DNA of 64,000 bases from Solirubrobacter pauli (GTDB lineage: Bacteria > Actinomycetota > Thermoleophilia > Solirubrobacterales > Solirubrobacteraceae). Below the pieces are notes generated by a model, which was not told the DNA's origin, did no database searches, and was given only the letters and a program-made list of their open reading frames with translations. The translations under genes and the position numbers were made by a program. Shown here one piece after another: positions 1-8,813 of this stretch. The stretch is taken from contig NZ_RBIL01000001.1 in NCBI RefSeq assembly GCF_003633755.1, forward strand, positions 3,023,426-3,087,425. The letters are read 5' to 3'. How positions within the stretch are numbered: the first letter of the stretch is position 1; each line of letters starts with the position of its first letter.

Positions 1-1
1 G

Positions 2-1972
2 CGCGAGCTGGTGACCGGCGCGCTGGCCGGCGGCCAGCTGGTCGACGACCGCGGTCTCTGGCGGCTCGCCGGCCGCCCGGCCGTCGCGGCCTCGCTGATC
101 GAGCTCGTGGGCCACCGGATGGACGAGCTCAGCGGCGAGCAGCGCGCGCCGGCCGAGCTGCTCGCGCTGGCGGAGCCGTTGCGGCTGACCGAGATCGAGG
201 GCCTCACGTCCTACGACGCGCTCGCCGACGCCGAGGCCCGTGGCCTGATCGCGCTCGACACGGGCGGCGACGTCCGGCTCGCGCACCCGCTCTACGGCGA
301 CATCCTGCGCGCCGCGATGCCGACGCTCCGCTGCCGCGCGCTGCGGCTGCGCCTGGCGGCCGCGCTGCAGGAACGCCGCCCGATGGCCCCCGACGACGCG
401 TTGCGCGTCGTTCGGCTGCTGCTGGACGCCGGTGCGCCGATCCCGCCGCAGCTGCTGGTGGACGCGGCGCGTGCGGCCAACCTCGCCGGCGACCCCGAGC
501 TCGGTGCGCAGCTCGGCGAGCTGGCCGTGGCCGACGGCGGCGGCTTGGACGCCGTCCTCGCACTCGCCCGCGCGAACGCGATCCGCGGTCGCTTCGACGA
601 GGCCGAGGCCGCGCTGGATGCGGTCGAGGCCGAGGTGCCCGGCCACCCCGCGGCGGTGGCCTACCTCGAGCAGCGGGTGCGGATCCTGTACTGGGGGATC
701 GGCGACCGCGGCGCGACGGAAGCGCTGCTCACGCGCGCCGCCGCATGGGTGGACCGGCCTTGGCGGCTCGCGCTGCGGATGCCGATCGCCGTCGCCGCCG
801 ACCTGGCCGGGACGATCGCCGAGGCGGAGGCCACGCTGGCCGGCGACCTGGAGCCCGAGAGCCGCCGGGTGCTGGAGACGCGGCTCGCGATGGCGCTGTT
901 CTACGCCGGCCGCTGGACCGACGCGCGCAGGCTCGCCCACCGGCACCGGCCGCCGATCCCCCTCCAGGACTACACGGCCCTGATGACGCTGCCGGCCTAC
1001 CGGATGGTCGGTGCCGAGTCCGGGATCGACTGGCCCGACCTGGCCGCCGATCTCAAGCGCGCGCTGGCCGAGAGCATTCGCTGCCATGACCACGAGGCCG
1101 CGGCGCAGGCGGCGGTGGGCCTCGCCCACCTGGACTTCTTCGCCGCGCGCTTCTGCGACGCCGAGCGCTGGCTCGCCGAGGCCGAGCTGCACTTCGAGCG
1201 CGAGGACGCGTTCGGGCTGATCGCCGACGTCCACATGCTGCGCATCGGGATCGCCGCCGCCACGCGCGACGCCGCCGGCGTCGAGGAGCCGTTGCGGCGG
1301 CTGCGCGCGCACGCGGGACGGGACCGTCCGCAGCCGCTGGCGCGTGCCGCCTACGTCGCGCGGGCCGAAGGGTGGGCGGCCTGGGTGCGCAACCCGCAGC
1401 TGGGCGCGGCGCAGCTGCTCGAGGGCGCGCAGGCCTTCGCCGCCGACATGCCGGGCTTCACGCTGCTGATCGGCCACGACGCGCTGGTCGCCGGCGCGTC
1501 CGCATCGCGCGTCGCCGCGCTGCTCACGGAGGCCCGGCCCGGCTGCGCCGCGCCGCTGCTGGACGCGTACGCCGCGCACGCCGAAGCGGCGGCCGCGCGC
1601 GACGGGGACGCCGTGCTCGCCGTTGCCGACACGTTCGCGCGGATCGGCGCGACGTTCTACGCGCTGCAGGCGGCCACGCGCGCGGCGGCCTGCTTCGTCG
1701 AGGACGGCCGGCAGGACTCCGCGCGCCGCGCCGCCGCCCGGGTACGTGAGCTGCACGTCGCCGGGCAGGGCACCGAGCCGCCGGTGATCGACGGCCTCGA
1801 CGGCTCCGCGGTGTCGCTGACCGCTCGCGAGGCCCAGCTCGTCGACCTCGCCCGCCAGGGCCTGTCGAACGCCGACATCGCCGACCGGCTCGTGCTCTCG
1901 GTCCGCACGGTCGAGTCGCACCTGTACCGCGCGATGCAGAAGCTCGGCGTCCGCGACCGCCGCGACCTGTGA
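2..1972 (+). CDS. LuxR-family regulator with C-terminal HTH, 5' end cut by window edge
   Basis: The frame is open to the window edge, and its first residues (RELVTGALAGG) align with an internal part of the next gene (RELVLGALEAG at about residue 200), so the N-terminal ATPase part lies outside the window. What remains is a long helical, TPR-like region ending in a LuxR/GerE helix-turn-helix (LTAREAQLV...GLSNADIADRL...VRTVESHLYRAM). The family (LAL, large ATP-binding LuxR regulators) are transcription activators that sense a ligand through the ATPase/TPR part. The stop overlaps the next start by four bases (GTGA), so the two paralogues are translationally coupled. The ligand is unknown; the nearest likely target is the NRPS operon downstream. 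Confidence 0.9.
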   Translation, partial: RELVTGALAGGQLVDDRGLWRLAGRPAVAASLIELVGHRMDELSGEQRAPAELLALAEPLRLTEIEGLTSYDALADAEARGLIALDTGGDVRLAHPLYGDILRAAMPTLRCRALRLRLAAALQERRPMAPDDALRVVRLLLDAGAPIPPQLLVDAARAANLAGDPELGAQLGELAVADGGGLDAVLALARANAIRGRFDEAEAALDAVEAEVPGHPAAVAYLEQRVRILYWGIGDRGATEALLTRAAAWVDRPWRLALRMPIAVAADLAGTIAEAEATLAGDLEPESRRVLETRLAMALFYAGRWTDARRLAHRHRPPIPLQDYTALMTLPAYRMVGAESGIDWPDLAADLKRALAESIRCHDHEAAAQAAVGLAHLDFFAARFCDAERWLAEAELHFEREDAFGLIADVHMLRIGIAAATRDAAGVEEPLRRLRAHAGRDRPQPLARAAYVARAEGWAAWVRNPQLGAAQLLEGAQAFAADMPGFTLLIGHDALVAGASASRVAALLTEARPGCAAPLLDAYAAHAEAAAARDGDAVLAVADTFARIGATFYALQAATRAAACFVEDGRQDSARRAAARVRELHVAGQGTEPPVIDGLDGSAVSLTAREAQLVDLARQGLSNADIADRLVLSVRTVESHLYRAMQKLGVRDRRDL

Positions 1973-4530
1973 CCGCGGCGGGCGCATGGCCCCTCGTCGG
2001 CCGCGACGCCGAGCTCGAGCGGATCGCCGGCGCGCGGCGCCGCGGCGACTGCCCCGGTGTCGTCGTGCACGCCCCGGCGGGCGCAGGCAAGTCGCGGCTG
2101 GCGCGGGAGGCGCAGTCCGCGGCCGCCGACGAGGGCCTGCCCGTGTACTGGGTCCAAGCGACGCGTAGCGCGTCGACGATCCCGCTCGGCGCGTTCGCGG
2201 GCGTCGTCCCGGAGGACGTGCGCTCCGACGACACGCTCGAGCTGCTGCGGCGCAGCGCCGACGCGTTGCGCCGCCGTGCGCGTGACCGGCGCGTCGTGCT
2301 GGGCGTCGACGACGCCCAGCTGCTCGACCCGGTGTCCGCCGCGCTCGTCCTGCACCTGGCCTCCAGCGAGGCGGCGTTCATCGTCGCGACGGTTCGCGCC
2401 GGCGAGCCGGTGCCCGACGCGATCCAGTCGCTGTGGAAGGACGCCGGCGCGCCGCGACTGGAGCTCGGGCGGCTCGACGACGACGCCATCGCCGTGCTGG
2501 TCGAGGCCGGTCTCGGAGGGCCGGTGGAGCGGCAGGCGATCGAGTGGGTGATCGGCGCCGGCGAGGGCAACCCGCTGTTCGCGCGCGAGCTCGTGCTCGG
2601 CGCCCTGGAGGCGGGCACGCTCGTCAACACCGGCGGCCTGTGGCGTCTGCGCCGGCGTCCGCCGGTGAGCGACTCGCTGCGCGAGCTGATCGGAACGCGG
2701 ATGGCCGGCCTCGCGGACGACGAGCGGCTCCCCGTGGAGCTGCTCGCGCTCACCGAGCCGCTGCGGATCGAGGAGCTCACCGAGTTGGCCGGGCTCGAGC
2801 CGTCCGTACGAGCCGAGATGCTCGGGCTGATCGCGATCGACACCAGCGCGGACGCCGCCCGGCTCGCCCACCCCCTGTACGGCGAGACGGTGCGCGCCGA
2901 GCTCCCCGCGCTGTACGCGCAGAGCCTGCGGCGCCGCCTCGCTGACAGGCTTCTCGCGCGTGACCCGGTGACACCCGAGACGGCGATGCGGGTCGCGCGG
3001 CTGCTGCTCGACGCGCAGCAGCCCGTGCCGGCCCCGCTCCTGGTCGACGCCGCCCGCGCCGCCAACGAAGCCGGCGATCCCGACTTCGGCGCGCGCCTTG
3101 CCGAGCTGGCGCTGCCGGGCTTCGAGGCGACGCTGCTGCTCGCGCGCGCCCACTTCGCGCGCAAGCGGTTCGCGGAGGCCGACGCGCTGCTGGCCACGGT
3201 CGACGCGGAGGCGGAGGCCGCCGTCTCGGGCGACTACGTCCAGCAGCGCGTCCACACGCTCTACTGGGGCCTGCGCGACGCCGACGCGGCCCGAGCCTTC
3301 ATCGCGCGTGCCGGCGCGTGGGCGCACGACGGCGCGTGGGAACGGCGGCTTGCCCCGCTGCAGGACCTGCTGGCGGATCGCCGGGGCGACTTCGCCGATA
3401 CCGTGCGCGTGACCCAGGCGGCGATCGACGGGCCCGAGACGGACCCGGCCACCCGGCGCGGCGACGAGGCGCGGCAGGCACTCGCCTACCTGTACACGGG
3501 CGAGGGCACGCGCGCCTACGAGCTCATGCGGCGCCTGCGGCCGAGCGTGCCGTTCGGCTACGCGGAGACGCTGGCGGCCGGCGGCTTCAACCTGATCGCG
3601 ATCGAGACCGGCGAGGACCTCGAGGACGCCGACGCCTACGCGGCCGGCCTGTTGCGCGACGCCGTCCGGGTCGAGGACCACGCGGCCGCCGCGACCGCCG
3701 CCTTCGGGCTGGCGACGACCGAGTTCCTGCGTGGCCGCTACCGCTCGTCCGCGCGCTGGTTCGACGAAGCGGAGCTGCACTACGACCACCAGGACACGTT
3801 CGCCGGCATGACCGTGGTCCACGCCTTCCGCGTCGGCATCGCCGCCGCCACCGGTGGGGACGTCACGACGCCGCTGGAGCGGATGCGCGAGCAGTTCGGG
3901 CCGGCGGGCGCCTGGCGCCACCAGGTCCCGTACGTCGAGCGCGCCGAGGGTTGGGCGGCCGTCGCCCGCGGCGAGCCGGATGCAGCCGAGCGGTTCGTGC
4001 ACGCCGCCGACCGCAGCGCGAAGCTTCCGATCTTCGCGGTCCAGCTGCTGTATGAGGCGTTTCGCGCAGGGCTCGACGTCCGCGAGCGCATGCGGGCGGT
4101 CGCGCCGCGTGCCGACTCGCGGCTGGCGCGCGCCTGCGCCCGCCATGTCGCCGCGCGGTCGGGCGCCGAGCGGCTCGCGGTGGCCGCCGAGCTGGCGGCG
4201 ATGGGCGCGCTGCAGTACGCGTTGGAGGCGACGGTCGGCGCCGCGGACGCCTTCCAGCGTGCGGGCGACGCGAGCGGCGTGCGCCGCGCCGCGGCCCGCG
4301 CCCGTGAGCTCCACCAGCCTGACCAGGGCACCCCGGAGCCGGCCATCGAGGGACTGCCCGACGGCGGCGCCGACCTGACCCGCCGCGAGGCGCAACTCGT
4401 CGGCCTCGCGCGCGAGGGGCTCTCGAACGCGGAGATCGCGGACCGTTTGGTCGTCTCCGTGCGTACGGTCGAGAGCCACCTCTACCGCGCGATGCACAAG
4501 CTCGGCGTCGGCGACCGCCGCGACCTCTAA
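1969..4530 (+). CDS. LuxR-family regulator, large ATP-binding (LAL) type
   Basis: Complete 853-residue LAL regulator. Walker A is visible near residue 34 (HAPAGAGKSRLA) and a Walker B-like VVLGVDDAQLL near residue 105; a helical repeat region follows, and the last 60 residues form a LuxR HTH (LTRREAQLV...GLSNAEIADRL...VRTVESHLYRAM). It is clearly paralogous to the gene upstream throughout, so the pair arose by tandem duplication. The GTG start overlaps the previous stop. It ends 93 bases before the Pls-type NRPS on the same strand, which makes it a plausible pathway activator; that link is inferred from position only. Confidence 0.93.
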   Translation: MTAAGAWPLVGRDAELERIAGARRRGDCPGVVVHAPAGAGKSRLAREAQSAAADEGLPVYWVQATRSASTIPLGAFAGVVPEDVRSDDTLELLRRSADALRRRARDRRVVLGVDDAQLLDPVSAALVLHLASSEAAFIVATVRAGEPVPDAIQSLWKDAGAPRLELGRLDDDAIAVLVEAGLGGPVERQAIEWVIGAGEGNPLFARELVLGALEAGTLVNTGGLWRLRRRPPVSDSLRELIGTRMAGLADDERLPVELLALTEPLRIEELTELAGLEPSVRAEMLGLIAIDTSADAARLAHPLYGETVRAELPALYAQSLRRRLADRLLARDPVTPETAMRVARLLLDAQQPVPAPLLVDAARAANEAGDPDFGARLAELALPGFEATLLLARAHFARKRFAEADALLATVDAEAEAAVSGDYVQQRVHTLYWGLRDADAARAFIARAGAWAHDGAWERRLAPLQDLLADRRGDFADTVRVTQAAIDGPETDPATRRGDEARQALAYLYTGEGTRAYELMRRLRPSVPFGYAETLAAGGFNLIAIETGEDLEDADAYAAGLLRDAVRVEDHAAAATAAFGLATTEFLRGRYRSSARWFDEAELHYDHQDTFAGMTVVHAFRVGIAAATGGDVTTPLERMREQFGPAGAWRHQVPYVERAEGWAAVARGEPDAAERFVHAADRSAKLPIFAVQLLYEAFRAGLDVRERMRAVAPRADSRLARACARHVAARSGAERLAVAAELAAMGALQYALEATVGAADAFQRAGDASGVRRAAARARELHQPDQGTPEPAIEGLPDGGADLTRREAQLVGLAREGLSNAEIADRLVVSVRTVESHLYRAMHKLGVGDRRDL

Positions 4531-4550
4531 GTAGCGCTCACCCGAAGACT

Positions 4551-4567
4551 GCAGTACGGCACTACGG
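4551..4567. promoter_or_regulatory. candidate operator shared with 10706-10722
   Basis: GCAGTACGGCACTACGG lies between the LAL regulator and the NRPS gene. It matches GCCGTAGCGCACTACGC, upstream of the small secreted protein at 10791, at 13 of 17 positions. No regulator can be assigned with certainty; the adjacent LuxR proteins are obvious candidates. Confidence 0.3.
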
Positions 4568-4570
4568 TCG

Positions 4571-4618
4571 AGCGGTCGCTGGACCGCTGGAAGGCTCCTG
4601 ACTCCCTCTCCAGGAGCC
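4571..4618 (+). promoter_or_regulatory. two-hairpin leader that buries the NRPS ribosome binding site
   Basis: Two perfect stem-loops sit back to back. The first is AGCGGTC (4571-4577), loop GCTG, GACCGCT (4582-4588). The second is GGCTCCTG (4593-4600), a 10-base loop, CAGGAGCC (4611-4618). The 3' arm of the second contains AGGAG, the only good Shine-Dalgarno sequence, seven bases before the ATG at 4624. When folded, the ribosome binding site would be paired, suggesting control of translation. No known riboswitch class is recognised. Confidence 0.5.
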
Positions 4619-4623
4619 TCCGA

Positions 4624-7600
4624 ATGAGCACACTCGACCTCCCCGACACGCACGCGCCGACCCCTCGACCGCCGCGCGCGACCCTCGTCGACGTCTTCGA
4701 CGCGACCGTGGCCGCCCACGGTGAGCGCCTCGCGCTCGACACGCCCGGCGCGCAGCTGACGTACACGGCGCTCGCCGAGCGCGTGCACGTGGTTGCCGAC
4801 CGTTTGCGCGACGGCGGCGTCGGCCCGGGCGACCGCGTCGGCGTGCGCGTCGCCAGCGGCACCCACGAGCTCTACATCGCGATCCTCGGCGTGCTCGCCG
4901 CCGGCGCGGCCTACGTCCCGGTCGACGCCGACGACCGCGCCGCCCGCGCCGAGCAGATCTTCACCGACGCGGGCGCTTGCGCCGCGGTGGGCGACGGGCT
5001 CGAGCTGCACTGGCGCAATGCCCCGAGTGGCCGTGCCGGACGGCCTGGCCCCGACGACGACGCCTGGATCATCTTCACGTCGGGCTCGACGGGCGCGCCG
5101 AAGGGCGTCGCCGTCAGCCACCGGTCCGCGGTGGCCTTCCTCGACGGCGAGGCGGAGCTGTGGCGGGTGCACCCGGAGGACCGCGTCCTGGCCGGGCTGT
5201 CGGTCGCCTTCGACGCGAGCTGCGAGGAGATGTGGCTCGCCTGGGCCAACGGCGCGGCGCTCGTGCCCGCGCCGCGCGCGCTCGTGCGCTCTGGTGTCGA
5301 GCTCGGCCCGTGGCTGGCGGAGCGCCGCGTGAGCGTCATCTCCACCGTGCCGACGCTCGCGGCGATCTGGGACGACACGGCGCTCGCCTCGGTGCGGCTC
5401 CTGATCCTCGGCGGTGAAGCCTGCCCGGAGTCGCTGGTGCAGCGCTTGGCCGGCGACCGCGAGCTGTGGAACACCTACGGGCCGACGGAGGCCACCGTCG
5501 TCTCCACCGCGACGCGGCTGATGCCGGGTGCGCCGGTCACGATCGGCGAGCCCTTGCGCGGTTGGGAGCTTGCCATCGTCGACGAGCGCGAGCAGCCCGC
5601 CGAGGAGGGCGAGCTGGTGATCGGCGGCGTCGGCCTCGGGCGCTACCTGCGCGCCGACCTCGACGCCGAGCGCTACCGCGCGCTGCCCGTCCTGGGATGG
5701 GAACGCGCCTACCGCACCGGTGACATCGTCCGCCGCACGGACCACGGGCTCGAGTTCGTCGGCCGTCGCGACCACCAGGTCAAGATCGGCGGACGCCGGA
5801 TCGAGTTGGGGGAGATCGACGACGCGCTCAGCGCGGTGCCCGGCGTCCGCGCCGCGGCCACGGTCGTGCAGTCGTCGGCGGCCGGCAACAAGCTGCTCGT
5901 CGGCTACGTCGCCGGAACGCTCACGCCCGAGGCGGTCCGCGCCGACGTCGCCGCGCGCCTGCCGGCGAGCCTCGTGCCGCAGATCGTCGTCCTGGACGAG
6001 CTGCCGCTCGCCACGTCGGGCAAGGTCGACCGCAAGGCGCTGCCGTGGCCGCCGCCCGGCGCGGGCGAGAGCCACGGGCTCACGGCCGCCGAGGAGCGGC
6101 TGGCGGAGCACTGGCGCGAGCAGCTCGGCCCGGTCACAGTTGGTCCCGACAGCGACTTCTTCGCCCTCGGCGGGACTTCGCTGGCCGCCGCCAAGCTCGT
6201 CTCGGTGCTGCGCGTCGAGCACCCGTCCGTGGCCGTCGCGGACGTCTACGAGCAGCGCACGCTGCGCGCGTTCTCGGCCCGGCTCGAGCAGATCGCGGGG
6301 CCCGGGACGGACGCCGTGCCTGAAGTCTCTCTGCGCGGCGCGCGCCGGCTGCAGCTGCTGCAGCTCGTCGGCGTCGTCGTGCTGTTCGCGATCCAGGCCG
6401 TTCCGTGGCTGCTCGGCACGCTCGTCTACGGCAACGTCGTCGACATCGGCACCCCGCACGTCGGCTGGCTGTGGCTGGGCGCGGCGTGGATGCTGCTCGC
6501 GAGCCCGCCCGCCCACGTGGCGCTGCAGTTCGTCTGCACCCGCGTGCTCCTGCGCGGGGTGCAGCCCGGCCGCTACTCGCGCTACTCCGGCTTGGCCGCA
6601 CGGCTGTGGTTCATCGACCGCTTGGCCGAGGTCACCCGTTACGAGCGTCTCGGTGGCACGCCTTGGGCGGCGAAGTACGCCCGCCTGGTCGGCGCCGAGG
6701 TCGGCGACGGCGCGCGCCTCGCGACCGTCCCGCCCGCCGGCGCGCTGCTGCGGATCGGCGCCGGCGCGACCGTCGAAGGCAACGTCGACCTGCGCGGCTG
6801 GTGGATCGACGGCCAGGAGCTCGTGGTCGGCGCGATCGAGGTTGGCCCGCAGGCGCGGATCGGCTCCCGGTCGCTGCTGAACCCGGGCACGGTCGTCGGC
6901 GCGGGTGCCGAGATCGAGCCCGGAACCGTCGTCGAGGGCGAGGTCCCCGCCGGCGAGCGCTGGGGCGGCGCGCCCGGACGCCGGATCGGCGTCGCCGGCG
7001 AGCACTGGCCCGCAGAGCCACCGGCGCCCACACGAGCCGGGCTGTGGCCGTTGGCGTTCGCCGCGAGCCTCGGCCTGGAGCTGACGCTCGGCCTCGCGGC
7101 CTTCGCACCGGCGGTCGGCCTGCTCGCGCTGCTGGGCTCCGACCTGCCGACCCTCGGCAGCTCGACGGGCGAGCTGGCCTTCGAGGTCGCAGTCATCACC
7201 GCGATCTCGGTCCCGCTGACCGCGCTGATCGTCGCCCTCACGTTGCGGCTGGTGTGGCGGCTCGTGCGCCCGGGATGGCACGACGAGCACGGCCCGACCG
7301 GATGGGCGCTGTGGTTCGGCGAGGAGCTCAAGAAGAGCTCGATCACGCTGCTGTTCCCGCTCTACGCGTCGACCTTCACGCGCCCGTGGTACCGCCTGAT
7401 GGGCGTCACGGTCGGCCGCGGGACGGAGCTGTCGGTGTCCACCGGCCTGAACCCGCTCGTCTCGTTCGGCACGCTGAGCCAGGGCACCGACGACATCGGC
7501 TTCTGCACGTCCCGGTCGCGCGACGGCTGGATGCGCGTCGAGCCGATCACCGTCGGCGACCGCACCTTCCTCGGCCCGGGATCGATCCTGCGCGGCGGAA

Positions 7601-8421
7601 CGACGCTCGGCGACGACAGTCTGCTGGGCGTCATGACCCTCTCGCCGGAGCACCCGGCGCAGGGCACGTCCTGGCTCGGCGTTCCCGCGCTCGAGCTGCC
7701 GCGCCACCCCGACGCCGCCGACCCCTCCCGGACCGTGGACCCGCCGCGCCGGCTGCGGATCGGCCGCGCCGTGATGGACGTGGTGCGGCTGCTCGGGCCC
7801 AACGCCATCGCGCTGTTCGTCGAAGTGCTGGAGCTGACCGCGATGGTCGCGATCTGCGCGCGGTACGGCGTGCTCGCGGCCGCGCTCACGGCGCCGTTCG
7901 TGCTGATCGCCGGCGGCGTCGTGTGCACGGCGGTGACGATCGCGATGAAGTGGGTGCTGATCGGCCGCTACCGGCGCAGCGTGCACCCGCTGTGGAGCGG
8001 GTTCGTGTGGCGCGACGAGCTGATGAACGCCGCGCAGGAGCAGCTGGCCGACGAGAAGCTGCTGCGCCTGACGATCGGCACGCCGATCATGTCGCTCTAC
8101 CTGCGCGCGATGGGCGCGCGGATCGGGCGCGGCGTGTGGTGCGAGACGACCGCCGTCACCGAGCACGACATGATCACGCTCGACGACGGGGCCGCGGTCA
8201 ACCGCGGTGCGTGCCTGATGACGCACCTGTTCCATGACCGTCTGCTGCGGATCGGCCCGACGCATCTCGATCCCGGTGCGACGCTCGGCCCGACCGCGGT
8301 CGTCCTGCCGGACACGCACGTCGGCGCCGGCACCGTCCTCGAAGGCCACTCGGTGGTGCTGCGCGGCGAGGAGCTGCCCGACGGCACGCGCTGGCACGGG
8401 ACCCCGGTGATCGCGCGATGA
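4624..8421 (+). CDS. Pls/PosA-type membrane NRPS, predicted lysine-activating
   Basis: Single-module synthetase of 1265 residues. The adenylation domain shows its core motifs: FTSGSTGAPKG (about 150), FDASCEEMW (about 197), YGPTEAT (about 285), YRTGD (about 363), GKVDRKA (about 466). A carrier domain follows with its serine in LGGTSL (about 518). After about residue 578 come six predicted membrane segments interleaved with three hexapeptide-rich (left-handed beta-helix-like) soluble blocks, the layout of epsilon-polylysine synthetase and its relatives (TIGR02353). Hand alignment to GrsA gives the pocket code D-A-E-S-I-G-T-V-V, very close to the lysine code as I remember it (DAESIGSVC). There is no condensation or thioesterase domain, as usual in this family, which joins monomers iteratively at the membrane. 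Its stop overlaps the next start. Confidence 0.92.
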   Translation: MSTLDLPDTHAPTPRPPRATLVDVFDATVAAHGERLALDTPGAQLTYTALAERVHVVADRLRDGGVGPGDRVGVRVASGTHELYIAILGVLAAGAAYVPVDADDRAARAEQIFTDAGACAAVGDGLELHWRNAPSGRAGRPGPDDDAWIIFTSGSTGAPKGVAVSHRSAVAFLDGEAELWRVHPEDRVLAGLSVAFDASCEEMWLAWANGAALVPAPRALVRSGVELGPWLAERRVSVISTVPTLAAIWDDTALASVRLLILGGEACPESLVQRLAGDRELWNTYGPTEATVVSTATRLMPGAPVTIGEPLRGWELAIVDEREQPAEEGELVIGGVGLGRYLRADLDAERYRALPVLGWERAYRTGDIVRRTDHGLEFVGRRDHQVKIGGRRIELGEIDDALSAVPGVRAAATVVQSSAAGNKLLVGYVAGTLTPEAVRADVAARLPASLVPQIVVLDELPLATSGKVDRKALPWPPPGAGESHGLTAAEERLAEHWREQLGPVTVGPDSDFFALGGTSLAAAKLVSVLRVEHPSVAVADVYEQRTLRAFSARLEQIAGPGTDAVPEVSLRGARRLQLLQLVGVVVLFAIQAVPWLLGTLVYGNVVDIGTPHVGWLWLGAAWMLLASPPAHVALQFVCTRVLLRGVQPGRYSRYSGLAARLWFIDRLAEVTRYERLGGTPWAAKYARLVGAEVGDGARLATVPPAGALLRIGAGATVEGNVDLRGWWIDGQELVVGAIEVGPQARIGSRSLLNPGTVVGAGAEIEPGTVVEGEVPAGERWGGAPGRRIGVAGEHWPAEPPAPTRAGLWPLAFAASLGLELTLGLAAFAPAVGLLALLGSDLPTLGSSTGELAFEVAVITAISVPLTALIVALTLRLVWRLVRPGWHDEHGPTGWALWFGEELKKSSITLLFPLYASTFTRPWYRLMGVTVGRGTELSVSTGLNPLVSFGTLSQGTDDIGFCTSRSRDGWMRVEPITVGDRTFLGPGSILRGGTTLGDDSLLGVMTLSPEHPAQGTSWLGVPALELPRHPDAADPSRTVDPPRRLRIGRAVMDVVRLLGPNAIALFVEVLELTAMVAICARYGVLAAALTAPFVLIAGGVVCTAVTIAMKWVLIGRYRRSVHPLWSGFVWRDELMNAAQEQLADEKLLRLTIGTPIMSLYLRAMGARIGRGVWCETTAVTEHDMITLDDGAAVNRGACLMTHLFHDRLLRIGPTHLDPGATLGPTAVVLPDTHVGAGTVLEGHSVVLRGEELPDGTRWHGTPVIAR

Positions 8422-8813
8422 ACGTCCTGCTGATCGAGGGGCCGGACCCGGCCGCGCTGCGCGCGCGGGCCCGCACCCTTGGGGGCCAGTCGCGCTCTTA
8501 CTGCGCGCCGTACGCGGTCGTGGCCTTCCACGACGGGCCGGTCGGCGTCGACATCGAGCGCGTCGTCGACTGCGACGACCGGTTCGCGGCGTCGATCACG
8601 ACGCCGTCCGAGCGGGTGCCGCGCGACGCCGCGGAGATCATCTCGCTCTGGTCGAGCAAGGAGGCGCTGGCGAAGGCGCTCGGCGACGCCGTCGCCTACG
8701 ACCCGCGGCGGCTCGAGTCGCCCGCCGCGTGGCGCAACGGCGTCAACGGCGCCTGGCACGCCCAGGCGCTGACCCTGCCCGACGGCTTCCGGGGCTGGGT
8801 GTGCTGGCGATGA
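8418..8813 (+). CDS. short 4'-phosphopantetheinyl transferase-like protein
   Basis: Of its 131 residues, the motifs VGVDIERV and WSSKEALAKALG are the metal/CoA-binding signatures of Sfp/AcpS-type transferases, which load carrier domains with phosphopantetheine. Typical Sfp proteins exceed 200 residues; this one matches only the C-terminal half, and the usual Ser-His motif before the first signature is replaced by SYCAPY. It overlaps the NRPS by four bases (ATGA) and the permease by four, so it is almost certainly made together with the synthetase whose carrier domain it would activate. Whether it works alone, as a dimer, or is a degenerate remnant cannot be told from sequence. Confidence 0.8.
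   Translation: MNVLLIEGPDPAALRARARTLGGQSRSYCAPYAVVAFHDGPVGVDIERVVDCDDRFAASITTPSERVPRDAAEIISLWSSKEALAKALGDAVAYDPRRLESPAAWRNGVNGAWHAQALTLPDGFRGWVCWR

Noticed and set aside
1657-8397. Very long minus-strand open frame of 2246 codons
   Set aside because: It is antisense to two recognisable genes, is Arg/Asp/Gln/Val-rich low-complexity sequence and shows no domains; such frames arise from high GC content.
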